Of a DNA stretch of 64,000 nt, positions 1-14,760 are shown one piece after another. Location: assembly GCA_039096225.1 (NCBI GenBank), contig JBBPEB010000009.1:709001-773000 (forward strand), written 5' to 3'. Under the pieces are notes generated by a model. It was not told the DNA's origin. It worked only from the letters and a program-made list of their open reading frames with translations, and ran no database searches. Source of the stretch: Blastocystis sp. Blastoise. Its lineage: Eukaryota > Sar > Bigyra > Opalinata > Blastocystidae. Positions within the stretch are counted from its first letter, which is position 1; every line of letters begins with the position of its first letter. A program made the translations under genes and the position numbers.

Positions 1-1
1 G

Positions 2-1628
<1,627 letters not shown>

Positions 1629-1873
1629 ATGATTTATGAATATAAACTTTATTTTATAAATATTTTTTTCTTATAATTAAAAATATGTATATTCTAGTTA
1701 TTTTGTTATCACAAAAAAAAGTGAATGTAAATGAAACAAAACAAATTATTAAATAACTTCTTAATTATATCATAAATAGTATATGTTTACAAAAGAATAA
1801 AGAAGAAAAAGAGGAAGCCATAGTATAAAAGAATTATATATAAATGAATTATATAAAAAGAAGAAGAATTTGT

Positions 1874-3415
1874 TTAATTAGGAAGAGTAGAAGAGTTTCT
1901 GAATATCTTAGCAACCCAGAATAAAACAATAATTAAACAAGCATTTTCAATAAGAGTTAAACATTCTATAGATGATTAAAATATATTATTAAATAGATTA
2001 TTGTTATTATTAATAAACATATTATTAATAATATATTATTTAAAAGCATAAAGATATATATAATTTATATATACCAGAAACATAATATAACCAGAATAAT
2101 CTGAAGCTTTCAAGAACAAGAATTAAGAAGGAAAGCATACCACAAATACCTCCTACAATACTAATAGTACCAAATACCTTACTGATTTCCTATAGAGAAT
2201 CATAATAATAATAAAATAAGTTAAAAAATAATAAAATAATTTAAATATAATTAACATAATAATAATAATAAAATAATTTAAATAATAATAATAAAATAAT
2301 AAGCATAATAATATCTACTACTTACAGTCTTTTCATGAGCAAGATATCCAAGAATGAATAAGAAATAAGCAAAACAGAGAGAATCAATAGTGAAAACATA
2401 TTCAGTAGCATGTTGATAATATTGATAAAGAATATAGATAGTACATTTATTAAGGAATAATTATATAAAAATGATAAAAATATATTATATATATAGAGTT
2501 GTAAAGGATATACTGGATGGTATTTTTCAGAAGTCCATTGAGTACCAAGTCTACCTACAACCTAAATATATAATAATAAATATAATAATAATAAATATAA
2601 TAATAATAAAAATATATAATAATAAATATATATAATAATAAATATATAACACACAATAACATGCGACAAATATATATAATAAATAAAAAAATAATAAAAA
2701 AAATATATACTTCAACAAGACCACAATCGAAGAATCCTTCAAACATATTAACAATACAACCACAAATAGCAGAATTAGCCTATATAAAAATAAAATAATT
2801 ATATATGATTAAAAAAAACTATTATTATATATATAAAAACAAAACGCAAAAAACGCAAAAAAAAAAAAAAAAAAAAAAGATACCATAACACGAGCCATAA
2901 TAGAGTTCTTGAAATAATATTGAAGATTATATATATACATTATTATAATAGTTATTCAAAAAGAATATAATAATTATAAAAACACAAAAAAAAAAACATA
3001 CATTAGCAACGGGGATGATCATAAGAGAAGAAAGAGTATCTATATTAAATATTATTATAATATAGTTTTATAAAAAATACCAAGAATTCTTAAGAAGCAA
3101 TCCCATTTGGAGTAAGAAGCAATAGTTTCTAAGTAAGATTTAAGAGTAGCAGCATCATAATCCTACAATATAAATAAATCAATAGAATGAATAGATTTAT
3201 TTTGTAAATAAAAGAAAGAACAGATAAGAGAATATATATACAGATAATTTTTCCATGTTGACACTACCAAACATTTCAACAAGGTTTTCAATGATCATAA
3301 TAACGCAAGAAATGACATAGAGAATAGCAGCGACTAAGGCAAAAATGTAGCCATTAGTATGGAGGTCATTAAATCCACCAACGACAGCTTGAACTGCACC
3401 AAAAGTTTGTTGCAT
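1874..3415 (-). CDS. Multi-pass membrane protein of unknown function, 9 exons
   Basis: I do not recognise the family. Nine exons on the minus strand join in frame: 3242-3415, 3081-3162, 3002-3039, 2884-2907 (only 24 nt), 2711-2779, 2512-2561, 2326-2440, 2075-2189 and 1874-1965. The product is about 260 residues. It starts MQQTFGAVQAVVGG and shows at least four hydrophobic segments: IFALVAAILYVISCVIMII near residue 25; FTIDSLCFAYFLFILGYL; ISIVGGICGMLSFLILVL; and NACLIIVLFWVAKIF close to the C-terminus. The middle holds small Cys-containing stretches (ANSAICGCIVNMFEG, FDCGLVE). The sixth intron has AT-AC ends (see separate entry); all others are GT-AG. It converges tail to tail with the PHD gene 245 bp away. 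A transporter, or a tetraspan-like or peroxisomal membrane protein, is possible but unproven. Confidence 0.75.
2441..2511 (-). other. Candidate U12-type (AT-AC) intron, 71 nt
   Basis: Read on the minus strand, the intron begins ATATCCTTT, which matches the minor-spliceosome donor consensus, holds TTCCTTAAT (the minor-class branch-point consensus) close to its 3' end, and ends in AC about ten bases later. There is no AG anywhere between the flanking exons that could serve as an ordinary acceptor. Removing 2441-2511 joins ..KYHPV to IYILYQYYQHATEY in frame. Confidence 0.8.
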
Positions 3416-4610
3416 TTATAAAAAATAATATATAAAAACAATAAAAAAATAAAATGTTTAAAAAACAAAATTGTTTTTTATTTTTATATATATTTTTTCT
3501 CTTTGTAAACACTTAAATAAACAATAATGTCCATATTAACCTGTTTTTGTCTCCAATAATTAGGAACCATATATCAATAATTGCCAAACACATCTTGTAT
3601 TTTTATCTTGTGTTTTTCCGCCACTTGCCGATATTCACGGTTTTTTGATCAGGTTTGTAGGATTACCACTTTTATAATTCTTGGAAAACAATAGGATTCT
3701 TTTTGATTTTTATATAACGTAGTGTTTATTCATCATTTTTCCTAGTATCGATTTGTTTCCATGGTGTATTAGAGTCTTTATGAAATTGGTGTCATTCAAA
3801 TGTTTGTTTTGTATCATTTACAAATCTTTTCAAAGATACAAATGCTCCATTTGAGCAAATTATCGTTATTTATTTTTATTTTATTTAATGATTCTAGCAA
3901 CAGCTATTCAGATTAATGAATGAGAGATATAAAATTTTGTATAAGTGAATTATTTATGATTTTTACAAGATTTCTATTTTAATACTCAAAAAGGTATTAT
4001 AGAGCAATGTCGCAATATGTACATATATTTAAATGAATGAAAAACAAAAAACTAATTGTGTTTTTTTAACTTTTTTATTGTCTAAAAAGATAATTTTATT
4101 ATATTAGGTCAGTTTTAATGTTCATCATACAAGCTATAACCTCTTGAATGTAATAAGATTATTTATGAAATAAATAAGATAGAATAAAAAACGAATCATA
4201 GTTGTAAAGGAATATATAAACGAAGTGTAATATGTTTAAATTGTACTGAAATAAGTAAATATTGAAGATTAATTTTGAATATATTGTGAAGATTAATTTT
4301 GAATACATTGTGAAGATTAATTTTGAATATATTGTGAAGATTAATTTTGAATATATAGTGAATTATAAAAATACAATAAGATAGAAACAATATAGATAAA
4401 AGAAGACAACAATGATTCATAAAATAGTATTATTGAATTGAAAGAATAGAGATTATTTAATATATATATTATATATATGAAATGAAAAATTTATAATTGT
4501 AAATAAAGAAATGAATGTATTAAAAAAATTAACAAAAAAAAATTTAATAATAAAAAAAGAAAGTCAGAAAAATAGAATTATAACAGTGAATTTTACAAAA
4601 AAAAGAATAA
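3416..4610. other. Intergenic, no gene seen
   Basis: This stretch lies between the starts and ends of two minus-strand genes. It is AT-rich, with no ORF that shows splice partners or recognisable protein sequence. It contains a short tandem repeat at 4264-4360. Confidence 0.6.
4264..4360. repeat. 24-bp tandem repeat, about four copies
   Basis: The unit GAAGATTAATTTTGAATATA plus TTGT recurs at 4264, 4288, 4312 and 4336, with single-base changes and a degenerate last copy. It lies in non-coding DNA downstream of the 4611-6561 gene. Confidence 0.85.
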
Positions 4611-6561
4611 TTAATTATTTCTTAGATATTGATCAGCTTTATGTATATATCTAGTAATAACACTACGTACGTCCATAAATGAAGATAATAAGAAAGTTTT
4701 TGACATAAATATATTTAAACAACATAATTGATTATAAAGTATATCACCTATAGAGTATAGTATAATAATAATATTATATATATATATATAATAATAATCA
4801 TAAAGAAATACAGAATTGTAATGGTTTTGTTTCTTGAGCCTTCTATATATATATAATTATAATGAATAGTATTATTACTGGATAATATAGAATAATTGTT
4901 ATTTATTCGTATATATAGAAAAAAAAATTAAAAAAATAATAATTCTATTTATATATATAAAAATACAAGTTGTATTAAATCTTTGAATAACGATTCTAGT
5001 GCTATAAATTCATTTGTTACTGATACAATTAATTCTTTATATTGATTCAATTGACTTCTACATATATATACAGCATTATAAAGCAAATTAAAATATATAA
5101 TAATCATATTTTTAAAATAATAAGAATAATAAATATGTATTGTTATTTGACTTTATAAAGAATAATAGGAATAGTAAATGTAACATTTAATAATAACAAT
5201 ATATATATATACCTAGAAATAGGGTTGTTCATATTATTAATAGCTAGATCAACAGTATGATTCTTATATATATACTTACGTTTATCGCTCTCTACAGGAG
5301 GAATAAATGCAAAATGACATGAAAGATAATACTATATATATAATATTAATAATAATAATAATTATTATTATTATTATAAATAATAATAAATATATGAATG
5401 ATAACAAATAATATTAAGAATAGAATAATTATAAGTAAATTATACTTGTGATGTATAAACATCTTTTAAACATTGTTCAAGTTTTTTAGATATTTTTACA
5501 GATTTTGAAATATTTTGTTTTATATCAATTGATTTCACTTCATTATTTAAAGTTTTTAAACTATTGAAAACCATTTTATAAAGTTCGATCTTCATGGGAA
5601 TTTCAGGTAAATGAAAATTATCTTGTTGCCAAACTAAATTAGACATATATACATGTGGACCAAAGAATCCACCATCTGAAATAGCTCTATTAAATATAGA
5701 CATCTATATATTATTATTATTATCTTATTTATTATCTTTTTTAATATAATTTTTATTATATATCATATTATATATAAAATGTTGATTACTAGATTTATCA
5801 TGATATATATATACTTTCCAAAAAATAAATAATTCAGGATTTTCTGGAGGAGGAGGAGGAGGAACATATTCTGGTATCTATATATATATATATATTTGAA
5901 TATATAATACTACAGCTATAATTATATTTTTATCATAATAAACATAATAAACATAATAAATATAATAAATATAATAAATATAATAAATATAATAAATATA
6001 ATAAATATAATAAATATAATAAACATAATAAATATAATAAATATAATATAATTATATATATAAAATACTGAAATTGCAACAAAGGAAACACTATTATTGA
6101 TTTCTGGAACAATTTCCTTTTCTTCTTTTGTTGGTTTTTGATCTTTAAATTCTAATAATTCATTATATCTTGCAAGATATAGAGAATATAAAGTTTCTAA
6201 CTTATCTTTAGCATTATTTAATTTAGGATCGTCAGGTATAAACTAGAATCATGAATAATATTTAAAAAAACAACTAAAATACATTAATTTGATTATCAAT
6301 TAGATCTGTTACTTGACTGTAATAAAATGAAGCTGCTCCATAGTTATGCTCACGATCAAAACGTACAGCTTTGTTTGCAATATCCAATATAAATTCAACA
6401 TTCTTTGTAACCATAAATAAATAATTTTCATCAATTGGTTCGTATGGAGACATCATATCTAAATAATAATCATATATTTATTTCTATTATATATTATATA
6501 TACCTCCTACAAGATATGAATTCATTTTAGGTATGAAATCTTTGGAATTTGAAGAGGGCAT
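4611..6561 (-). CDS. MIT-like domain protein, function unknown
   Basis: About eight exons on the minus strand splice in frame from ATG at 6559-6561 (MPSSNSKDFIPKMNSYLVG) to TAA at 4611. The second exon encodes a helical stretch, DIANKAVRFDREHNYGAASF then YYSQVTDLIDNQI, which resembles the microtubule-interacting-and-transport (MIT) helical hairpin (A-x2-A-x4-D-x4-Y-x2-A-x3-Y). A Pro-rich loop (YVPPPPPPENPELF) follows, then a helical region of about 90 residues at 5443-5703 and a C-terminal part ending ADQYLRNN. MIT domains bind ESCRT-III tails or other endosomal partners, so a membrane-traffic role is an inference. No catalytic domain is visible. Exon boundaries around 5040-5220 are less certain: I used an acceptor at TGTAG near 5060. 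Confidence 0.6.
5935..6052. repeat. 9-bp tandem repeat (AATAAATAT)n in an intron
   Basis: Roughly a dozen copies of AATAAATAT, with the variant AATAAACAT at both ends, fill most of one intron of the MIT-like gene. Confidence 0.8.
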
Positions 6562-6948
6562 GACTGTAATTACGTGATAATGAATATTTTTATACTTTCA
6601 AACTAATATACTAGATAATTCAAATATCTCTGATCTATAGATAAGTGATACAAAGTGATTGCCAAGCGAAAGCAACAAATGTAAGTTCAAATATTGTTTT
6701 TTTATTATTGATTTGTGAACGAAACTCCATTATATTTGTTCCTTCCACAACTAATCATCTTTTATTAATTACGAAGAATCAAGGGAAAATCAATAAAATG
6801 TTCTTATGTTCACTTATTATTCATGATTCTTCTTTTTGCCTCAACGTCCGTTTTCCCATTTTTACCCAGAAAACTTTCTTCTTTTTCTTTATTTTTTTTG
6901 TACATATTTATTAATTCAAATATTTGATCTCTTATTTACATAGATCTC
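6562..6948. other. Divergent intergenic region
   Basis: It separates the starts of the MIT-like gene (minus) and the ERD2 gene (plus), so promoters for both should lie here. An open frame of about 90 codons at 6645-6914 has no ATG support, no splice context and biased low-complexity content; I treat it as chance. Confidence 0.5.
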
Positions 6949-8021
6949 ATGATTTTTAATTTTTTTAGAATTGCAGCCGATCTCTGCCATCTTCTCAGTT
7001 TTATTGTTTTGATATTGAAACTTAAAAAGAGTCGATCTGCCTATGGTATTTCACTCAAAACTCAACTTCTCTATATGATTGTGTTTATGTGCAGATATTT
7101 AGATTTAATTAAAGTTGTTCTTCATCCTAGTCGTCTATTTACATTCCTTACCTTATATAATACCACAATGAAAATTTTATATATTCTTCTCACAGCTTAT
7201 ATTGTCTTTTTAATGACTAGTGTTCAACCTTACAAGTCTACTTATGATAAAACATTAGATACTTTCAGAATATTAGAATTTGCTATTATTCCTTGTGCTA
7301 CTCTTGCTCTCTTCGTCAGAAGACATACTGATTCTTTCTTTTTTGATGTAAATGAATATTTTTATTATTATTATTATTTATTTTATATATTATTATTTAT
7401 TATTATTATTTATTTTATATATTATTATTTATTATTATTATTTTTTTTATATATTCTATTTATAATTATTATTTATTTTATATATTATTATTTATTATTA
7501 TTATTTATTTTATATTTTCTATTTATTATTATTATTTATTTTATATATTCTATTTATAATTATTATTTATTTTATTTATTATTATTTATTATTATAATCA
7601 TAACATTTAATATATTCTATTTATTACACCTATATAAATGAAATCTCTAGTATACTTGGACGTTCTCTATATATTTGGAAGCTATTTGTATTATGCCTCA
7701 ATTAATGGTATTACAAAGATATAGAGAAATTGAAAATTTAACTTCAAATTATGTATTCTTACTTGGTGCTTATCGTTTATTATATATTCTTAATTGGGTT
7801 GTTCGTTATGCTACCGAATCGAATTATTCTAATTGGATTGTTTGGATTAGTGGTGTTGTTCAAACTGGTTTATATATCGATTTCTTCTATTATTATGCTC
7901 TTAGGTATATATATCGAATTATTTATTTATTATTATATATCAAGATCAATATCATCATTTATTATTCTTTTTTATTCTCTATAGTAAATGGTTTGGAAGA
8001 AAAATGACTTTACCTTCTTAA
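6949..8021 (+). CDS. ERD2: ER lumen protein-retaining receptor (KDEL receptor, ERD2)
   Basis: Three exons (6949-7347, 7651-7904, 7985-8021) give about 230 residues, a normal length for this seven-helix Golgi/ER receptor, which binds C-terminal K/HDEL signals in the Golgi and returns escaped ER proteins in COPI vesicles. Family landmarks are plain: N-terminal FRIAADLCHLLSFI, KLKKSRSAYGIS, FMCRYLDL, LYNTTMKILYILL, then after the intron YLEAICIMPQLMVLQR, YVFLLGAYRLLYILNW, and VVQTGLYIDFFYYY. The last exon ends in a Lys/Arg-rich cytosolic tail, KWFGRKMTLPS. The first intron (7348-7650) is filled with TTATTATT-type repeats. The ATG chosen is the first one preceding the conserved hydrophobic start. 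Confidence 0.95.
7358..7625. repeat. Degenerate TTATTATT/TTTATTTTATATA tandem repeat in the ERD2 intron
   Basis: Blocks of roughly 30-60 bases built from TTATTATTATTTATTTTATA recur five or so times across the intron, with small insertions. Confidence 0.75.
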
Positions 8022-8365
8022 ATATTAAGAATTTTTCTTTTTCTATTATTTATTTTATTTCTCTATGTGGCTTTATAACTCTCTATTTTGTTCATTCTTC
8101 TTATTTACTCTAAACTTCTAATTAGGCTTTCTTCAACTATTTTATGGTAGTTTCATATATTTTTATAAATTGTCACTGGACATCGTTTTTTTATTATACT
8201 CCAATAACGAGTACAACACTTTATAATAGTGACAAAGATCATTATACACACAAAATGAAATTTTGAAAGAATTTAAAAAAATGAATTATCCAAATAATAC
8301 TAATAAAAAATATTATAAAATTAAAAAAGAAACACATTTTTATATCTTTATTATTTTTTTTGATA
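8022..8365. other. Intergenic region between ERD2 and the MIOS-like gene
   Basis: AT-rich spacer between two plus-strand genes. No ORF or structured element is apparent. Confidence 0.5.
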
Positions 8366-9632
8366 ATGTATAAGTTTCAATGGTCTAGAAATAGTCCAGG
8401 ACATCTAGCTGCTGTTCTAGATCCTAAAACAACAAAAATATCAATATATCCTGGTGAATTATTTACAGCATCAAATGAAGATCGAACTGTAAATATAACA
8501 CATGAAAAAATACTAACTCAAGAATTTGATTCTCCAATTACTTCGTTTAATTGGGGATACAATGAATATTCAAATCAACTTGCTGTTTGTCTAAAGTCTG
8601 GTATATAGAATAATAATTTTCTTATTATAATAATGATTTAGGAGAGTATACAATTATCAAAGTTGACAAAGATGGATTAAAACTTTTGAATAATGATTCT
8701 ACTTTTCTTGAACGATCTCAACAGAAACGATATTATTTATTAGCTTGGCATCCTAATGATTATTGTGTATTTTATTCTGTTTTTCTTTTTATAATTCTAT
8801 TCTTGTTGTTTTTATTTATTTTTTTTAGATTGCTTTAGCCAAAAAGCAAGAAATCAATCAAACAGAAATTGTTTTATGGAATTTAAAACATAATGTCATC
8901 GTCACTCAGTATATTATAATATATTATATATATATTTAAAGGAATATTTGATCAACTAAAAACAGTTATATATATATTGCTATTTTATTTTTTTTTGTAA
9001 ATAATGTATATATATAATAATAATAATTAGTCCCGTGACTATTCGAGATACAGTAATTATGATGGATTTCATTGAATTAAAATTAGAAACAGATTCCGAA
9101 AAATGTTTTTATTTAATTTTATTATGTGAACAAGCTATTCGACTTGTTAATATAAAGTATATATATATTATATAGATATTATATATATATTATATAGATA
9201 TTATATTTTTTTATATAAATTATTATATTATAAAATAATTATCTTTCAGAGATATCTTATTATTAATCTATAAACAATAATGATCTATATATAAAATAAT
9301 AAACATAATATATATATATATATAGAACATCTCAAATTTTTTCCTATACACATCCTTCTTCATTTAAAAATATTCATAAATATATGACATTTTCCCGCGA
9401 TTATATTTGTATTTTAAGTAATGAAGAAGGGAAGAGAGATATATTATATATTTATAATGTTGAAAACTTAAGAGAACCTATTTATATATTTAAAGCAAAA
9501 GAAAAAATGGTTAATTGGGTATTTATATGTTTTATTTTTTTATATTATTAATATGATTATTAATATGATTATTATATATACAATAAAAACAATTATTTTT
9601 CAATATATATATATAGTTCTCCTTAAAATGAA

Positions 9633-9664
<32 letters not shown>

Positions 9665-10172
9665 GATAGAATGGCTTTCTCCCTATTCACCTCTTCTCTT
9701 TATTTCTTCATCAAAATCATACTCTATTTATAATCCACTAGAATTTCCCGTGGGAAATGAAACAAAACCAATTCCTATTTTTACAGAAAAATGTACAAAT
9801 GAATATGTATGTATTAATAGATCTATTTATCCTATTTCTTGTATTTCCTTGCTAAAAATCCCAGAAAATTATTCTGATAATATATATATTCGTATATATA
9901 AACGAAATACCAAATTTGATATATCTTTCTCCAACGATAATACTCTGGTGTATATATATATATATTCATTATTATTTAATTCTTATCAAATAACTATTAT
10001 TCTTTTATTGATTTTGTATTTATTTATTTACTTTATACAACTTTAGAATAGCAAATAATCAGTATTATTTAACAACATTAGAGCCATATATTTCTCGATC
10101 TACTTCTTCTTCTACTGTTCCTCCTTTCTCTCCTACTTCTCATCCCTATACAACAAATCATAATACTAATAC

Positions 10173-10233
<61 letters not shown>

Positions 10234-10248
10234 AATAATAGTAATTTG

Positions 10249-10279
<31 letters not shown>

Positions 10280-13200
10280 CTAATAATACTAATAATACTA
10301 CTAATTCTACTAATACTACTAATTCTACTAATACTACTAATTCTACTAATACTAATCTGAAAACTATGAATAATAATATTACTATAAATAACTATACAAA
10401 TACTTCTTCATCTCCTGTTGTTCCCCAATCTTCTATATCTCCTTCTGTTTATACAAATAATCAAGGGAATCCTCCATATACTTTAATATCTCCTTCTTCT
10501 ACTCTTTCTCCTTCAGAAACAACAGCTACTTCTATAAACTCAATTTCATATTCAAATATGAATACTATAAATACTACGCTATTTAGTCCTTCTTCTATTT
10601 CTAATCCTCTTCAAAATACATCTAATGAAAATATAGGTATTTTACAAACTAATTCTTATCCAAATTTAATGGCTTTACCTTCTCATCATAAAGGAACCAA
10701 TTCACTCAAGAATATTCCCACGGGAATGAATCCAACGAAGGAAACAGATATGGATTTAGAACAGAATGAAGAATCTTCAGAAATTTATGTATATAATCAC
10801 GGGGATATAGATGATTCTATTGATATTTGTAGTATTATGAAACAACGTGTTCAAAAAGGTTATTTCTTTGATGTAAATATATACTATTTTTATATATGTT
10901 TTTCTTAATGTTTTATAAATATATACTGTTTTTATATATGTTTTTCTTAATGTTTTTAAATATATATTATTTAATGTGTGTTGTTGTTAATGTTTTTAAA
11001 TATATATTATGTAATGTGTGTTTTTCTTAATGTTCTTAAATATATATTATTTAATGTATGCTGTTCTTGATGTTTTTAATATATTTGTTTTATATAGATA
11101 TAGTATATATATTATATGCTATGTATGTGTTTTATTAGTATTATTAAATAAATATATATATATATAGATAGATAAGAATATTCAGATATTAGAGGAAGAG
11201 TTGCAGTCTATTAAATCGACCGATTGTTTACATTATACGATGAATACAGATCTTCTCTTCTTATGGAAATATATAAAGAAAACAACCTCTATTCAAACCA
11301 AAAGTATATAATATAAATATATATATATATAATTGAAATAATTTTTATATATTCAGAGTTTTATATATGATAATAATAATGTTTATTATTATTCTTATTA
11401 TGATTCATATTATTATATATATAGATATTAATATAGAAACAGGAATTATGTCATATTTATTAAGTGGTAAACAAATAAGTATGTTATTGTTCAATTTATA
11501 GGATATACTATATGATTTTATACATATGAACTATTCTCTTTTATACTCTTTTTATTCAATAGAAATATTATATAATACTTTTAGAACATTTTTTTAATTT
11601 AGATATGTATTTAATTTATAATATGATTTATTATCTATTTCTGATTTTATCTTATTATTCAAAATACATATAGATATACTATTTATTTTTATGTTAACTA
11701 TATATGTATAGATGAGCATGAGATTCCTTCTCCTTCTTCTATATATATATATGAATCTGAAGAACGTGCTGTAGTACGATCCATTATGGGGTTTATAGAT
11801 ATAGAAACAGAACGATATAAATATGAAGATATACATACTATCTTATCCTCTATTGTATATATATAGATATAATTCTGTTTATTAATTCTTCATATTATAT
11901 AATAATAACAATTATATACTTTATTTACAAAGAATATTATTTAAATAACAATATTTTCTATAGAAAGAGCAAGATACTTATAGATATATATTTCATTCAA
12001 TTTTATTTTTAAATTTTGATATATGTTTATTATTATTAAATTATTATCGTTCAATTCCTGTTCATGCTCCTTCTTATGATTATATATATATGTGTATTTA
12101 TGGATATAAATATATATATAATAATGGAGCTATTGATCTATCAAATCCATCAATATCCTTATTTCTCAATTCTATTCATATTTCTATTAGTCTCTATAAG
12201 TATATTTATTATTTTAATCATAAATATATAAAAAATATATAATATAAATATATATAAATATATATAAATATATAAATATATAATATAAATATATAAATAT
12301 ATAAATATATAAATATATAAATATATAAATATATAATATAAATATATATAAATATATAAATATATAAATATATAATAATAATATATCAATATATAGAACA
12401 GATTGTTATATATATTCTATCTTACTATTTTTGGAAGGATTATTATTTTCATATTTGTCATCTTCTCAAACATTTCATTCTTCTACTATATATAACCCTA
12501 TGGAAACATCTGATACCATGAATCCATTGTCTCCACAATCTTCTGTACATTATGAGAATTCTATTCGAAATCATAAATTAGAAAATACTCCTTTATCACC
12601 TTTATCCGGTAATACTATTTCTGCTACTCAGAATACTATTTCACCATCTCTACCTCAATCATCAGGATCAAACGTTCTTTCGAATTCGAATTCTAATGAT
12701 ACACGACATATTAATCAATCAGATATATCTATAATAAATTCTGCTATTCCTACTCCTTTATCTTCTTATTCAAATAATAAAAATAATAATAAAAATATTT
12801 TTAATACTTCTTCTTACGATACTACTAATAATAAAGAAACAAAAGGAATAATAAATGAAAATAAAAATAATTCAAATCATCATTTAATTAATAATAACCA
12901 TGGGGATTCGAATTTTATTAATAATAATGATTCTATCAATATTATAAAAGAAAATAAAGAAAAAGAAACATTTAAATATTCATCATCATCATCAACAAAT
13001 AATAAATTATATAAGAATTATGCATATTCACAAAAAACATCTATTCCATCAACTATACTAGAAGATTCTAAAAACAGTAATAATAATCATGGTAATTATA
13101 TATATATTTATATATTTATATATATATTTTTTTATATAGAATACAAATTATCTTATTATGATTTTAATATTTCAATTATTCACTTTATTATTATATAGGT

Positions 13201-14760
13201 ATCTTACTACCCTCATCAAAACCTTTGTCTCCTCTATCTTCTTCTTCTTCTTCTTCTACAACTCCTACTGCTGCTACTACTACAACTTCTCTTAATCCTT
13301 TAATGTCTTCTTCGACTAATACTATTCCTCTATCTGGATATAATACTAACAATAATAAAAACCACGGGAATACAAGACCTTCTATTGTTCCTTCATCTCC
13401 TTCTACTTCGAATTCTCAATCTTTATATATACAATCATCATCATCATCATTATCATCTTCTATTTCTTCTCCTGTTAGTCCATTCCCTTCATTACAAACA
13501 CAAATAGATCTATCTTCTATTAGTGAACAAACACATCCTTTCTTAAATATTGTCTTTGTATTTATTATATTTTATAAAACATAATATTATATATTTTATA
13601 TTATGTTTTGTATTATATTTTATATATTATATAGTATATATTATATTTTACATAGAGATCTGGATTGCCTATTAAAGATATATTAATATTTATAACTATA
13701 TATTTCTCATCTAAGCAAATTACAGATTATGGTATATATATATAGTATAATTCTTAATGTTTTGAATATATAGTGTCATTATTATGTTCATCTTCTTTTT
13801 CTTCTTCATCTTCTACTTCTCCTTCAAATTCATTATACACTTCTAATAACTCACTTTTACCACTTCTATTAAAAGGATTCAATGTGTATTCAATTCCATA
13901 TCTTCAAGTATATTATGTTTTATTATGTTTTATTATGTTTTATTATGTTTATTATGTTTTATTATGTTTTATTATGTTTTATTATATTTTATTATATTTT
14001 ATTATATTTTATTATGTTTTATTATTATTAACTAAATTATCATTATTACAAACTAAATTATCATTATTATTAACCAAATTATTATTATTCTATAATTCTT
14101 CTTCTTAATTAGAATTATATTGATAAATACAGTGATATTCAATCTTGTTGTTTATTTATTCATTTCTCAAATTCATTAGCAGAAGATCCAAATACATATT
14201 CATGGGTAAACAGTTTTAAAGATTTATTAAATAGATGGGGAGAATATACTTATCGATGTTTATATGATCATGAATATTATCTTGTGAATAAAAAAGCTAC
14301 TATCAAATCATCTACTTATATTCCTGCGTATATATATATATATATAATCACTATATATACTATTCTATATAGTATTTTACAATGCTATAATTGTGGTCAA
14401 AATTTTCCAACACCTCGATCTGTATCTGTATCTCTTCATTCAAATCATACAGACAAATCATTCTTCCAATCATGCCCTAAATGTAACACTCCTTGTCCTT
14501 CATGTTCTATATGCTCACTCCCTTTAAAAATTACTAATTCTGATGGTATGTATTCATAATCAATTTTTTTAAAAAATTATAATATTATTTATATATAACT
14601 AGAATATCTACCCTTAAAACAATGGGTTTGTTGGTGCCCTAAATGTAATCATGGAGGACATTTTGAACATTTAGATCAATGGTTTAATGTGTATAAGCAT
14701 AAACAATGTCCTGTAAAGAATTGCAATTGCTTCTGCAACTCAATTCTCTCTGGAATGTAA
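8366..14760 (+). CDS. MIOS/SEA4-like WD-repeat subunit of GATOR2 (TORC1 amino-acid signalling)
   Basis: The ATG at 8366 opens MYKFQWSRNSPGHLAAVL. Exons 1-3 are 8366-8600, 8642-8766 and from 8829. The N-terminal third reads as WD40 blades (YYLLAWHPNDY, TEIVLWNLKHN, MVNWI), as in MIOS. The C-terminus, in exons from about 14380, is diagnostic: CYNCGQ, then CPKCNTPCPSCSIC, and finally WVWCPKCNHGGHFEHLDQWF ending CPVKNCNCFC, the zinc-ribbon/RING-like end of the MIOS, WDR24 and WDR59 group, matching MIOS best. GATOR2 acts on lysosomal or vacuolar membranes to antagonise GATOR1 and support TORC1. The central part (about 10.1-13.5 kb) is a very long Asn/Ser/Thr/Pro low-complexity insert interrupted by introns, so the protein is larger than animal MIOS. 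Middle exon boundaries are approximate. Confidence 0.85.
10875..11090. repeat. Tandem repeat in a MIOS-like gene intron
   Basis: Successive 40-55 base units with TTTAAATATATATTAT-type cores alternating with TGTTTTTCTTAATGTT recur about five times with drift, directly after an exon ending ..GYFFD. Confidence 0.7.
12223..12375. repeat. (AAATATAT)n repeat in an intron
   Basis: Near-continuous AAATATAT / AAATATATAT units spanning about 150 bases within an intron of the MIOS-like gene. Minus-strand frames through it (Tyr/Ile runs) are artefacts. Confidence 0.8.
13908..14020. repeat. TATTATGTTT decamer tandem repeat
   Basis: About ten head-to-tail copies of a 10-base TATTATGTTT unit shading into TATTATATTT. 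It lies in an intron of the MIOS-like gene and is followed by two or three AAATTATCATTATTA units. Confidence 0.8.

Noticed and set aside
6645-6914. Open frame between the MIT-like and ERD2 genes
   Set aside because: No ATG start, no splice signals, no domain, and it lies in a divergent promoter region.
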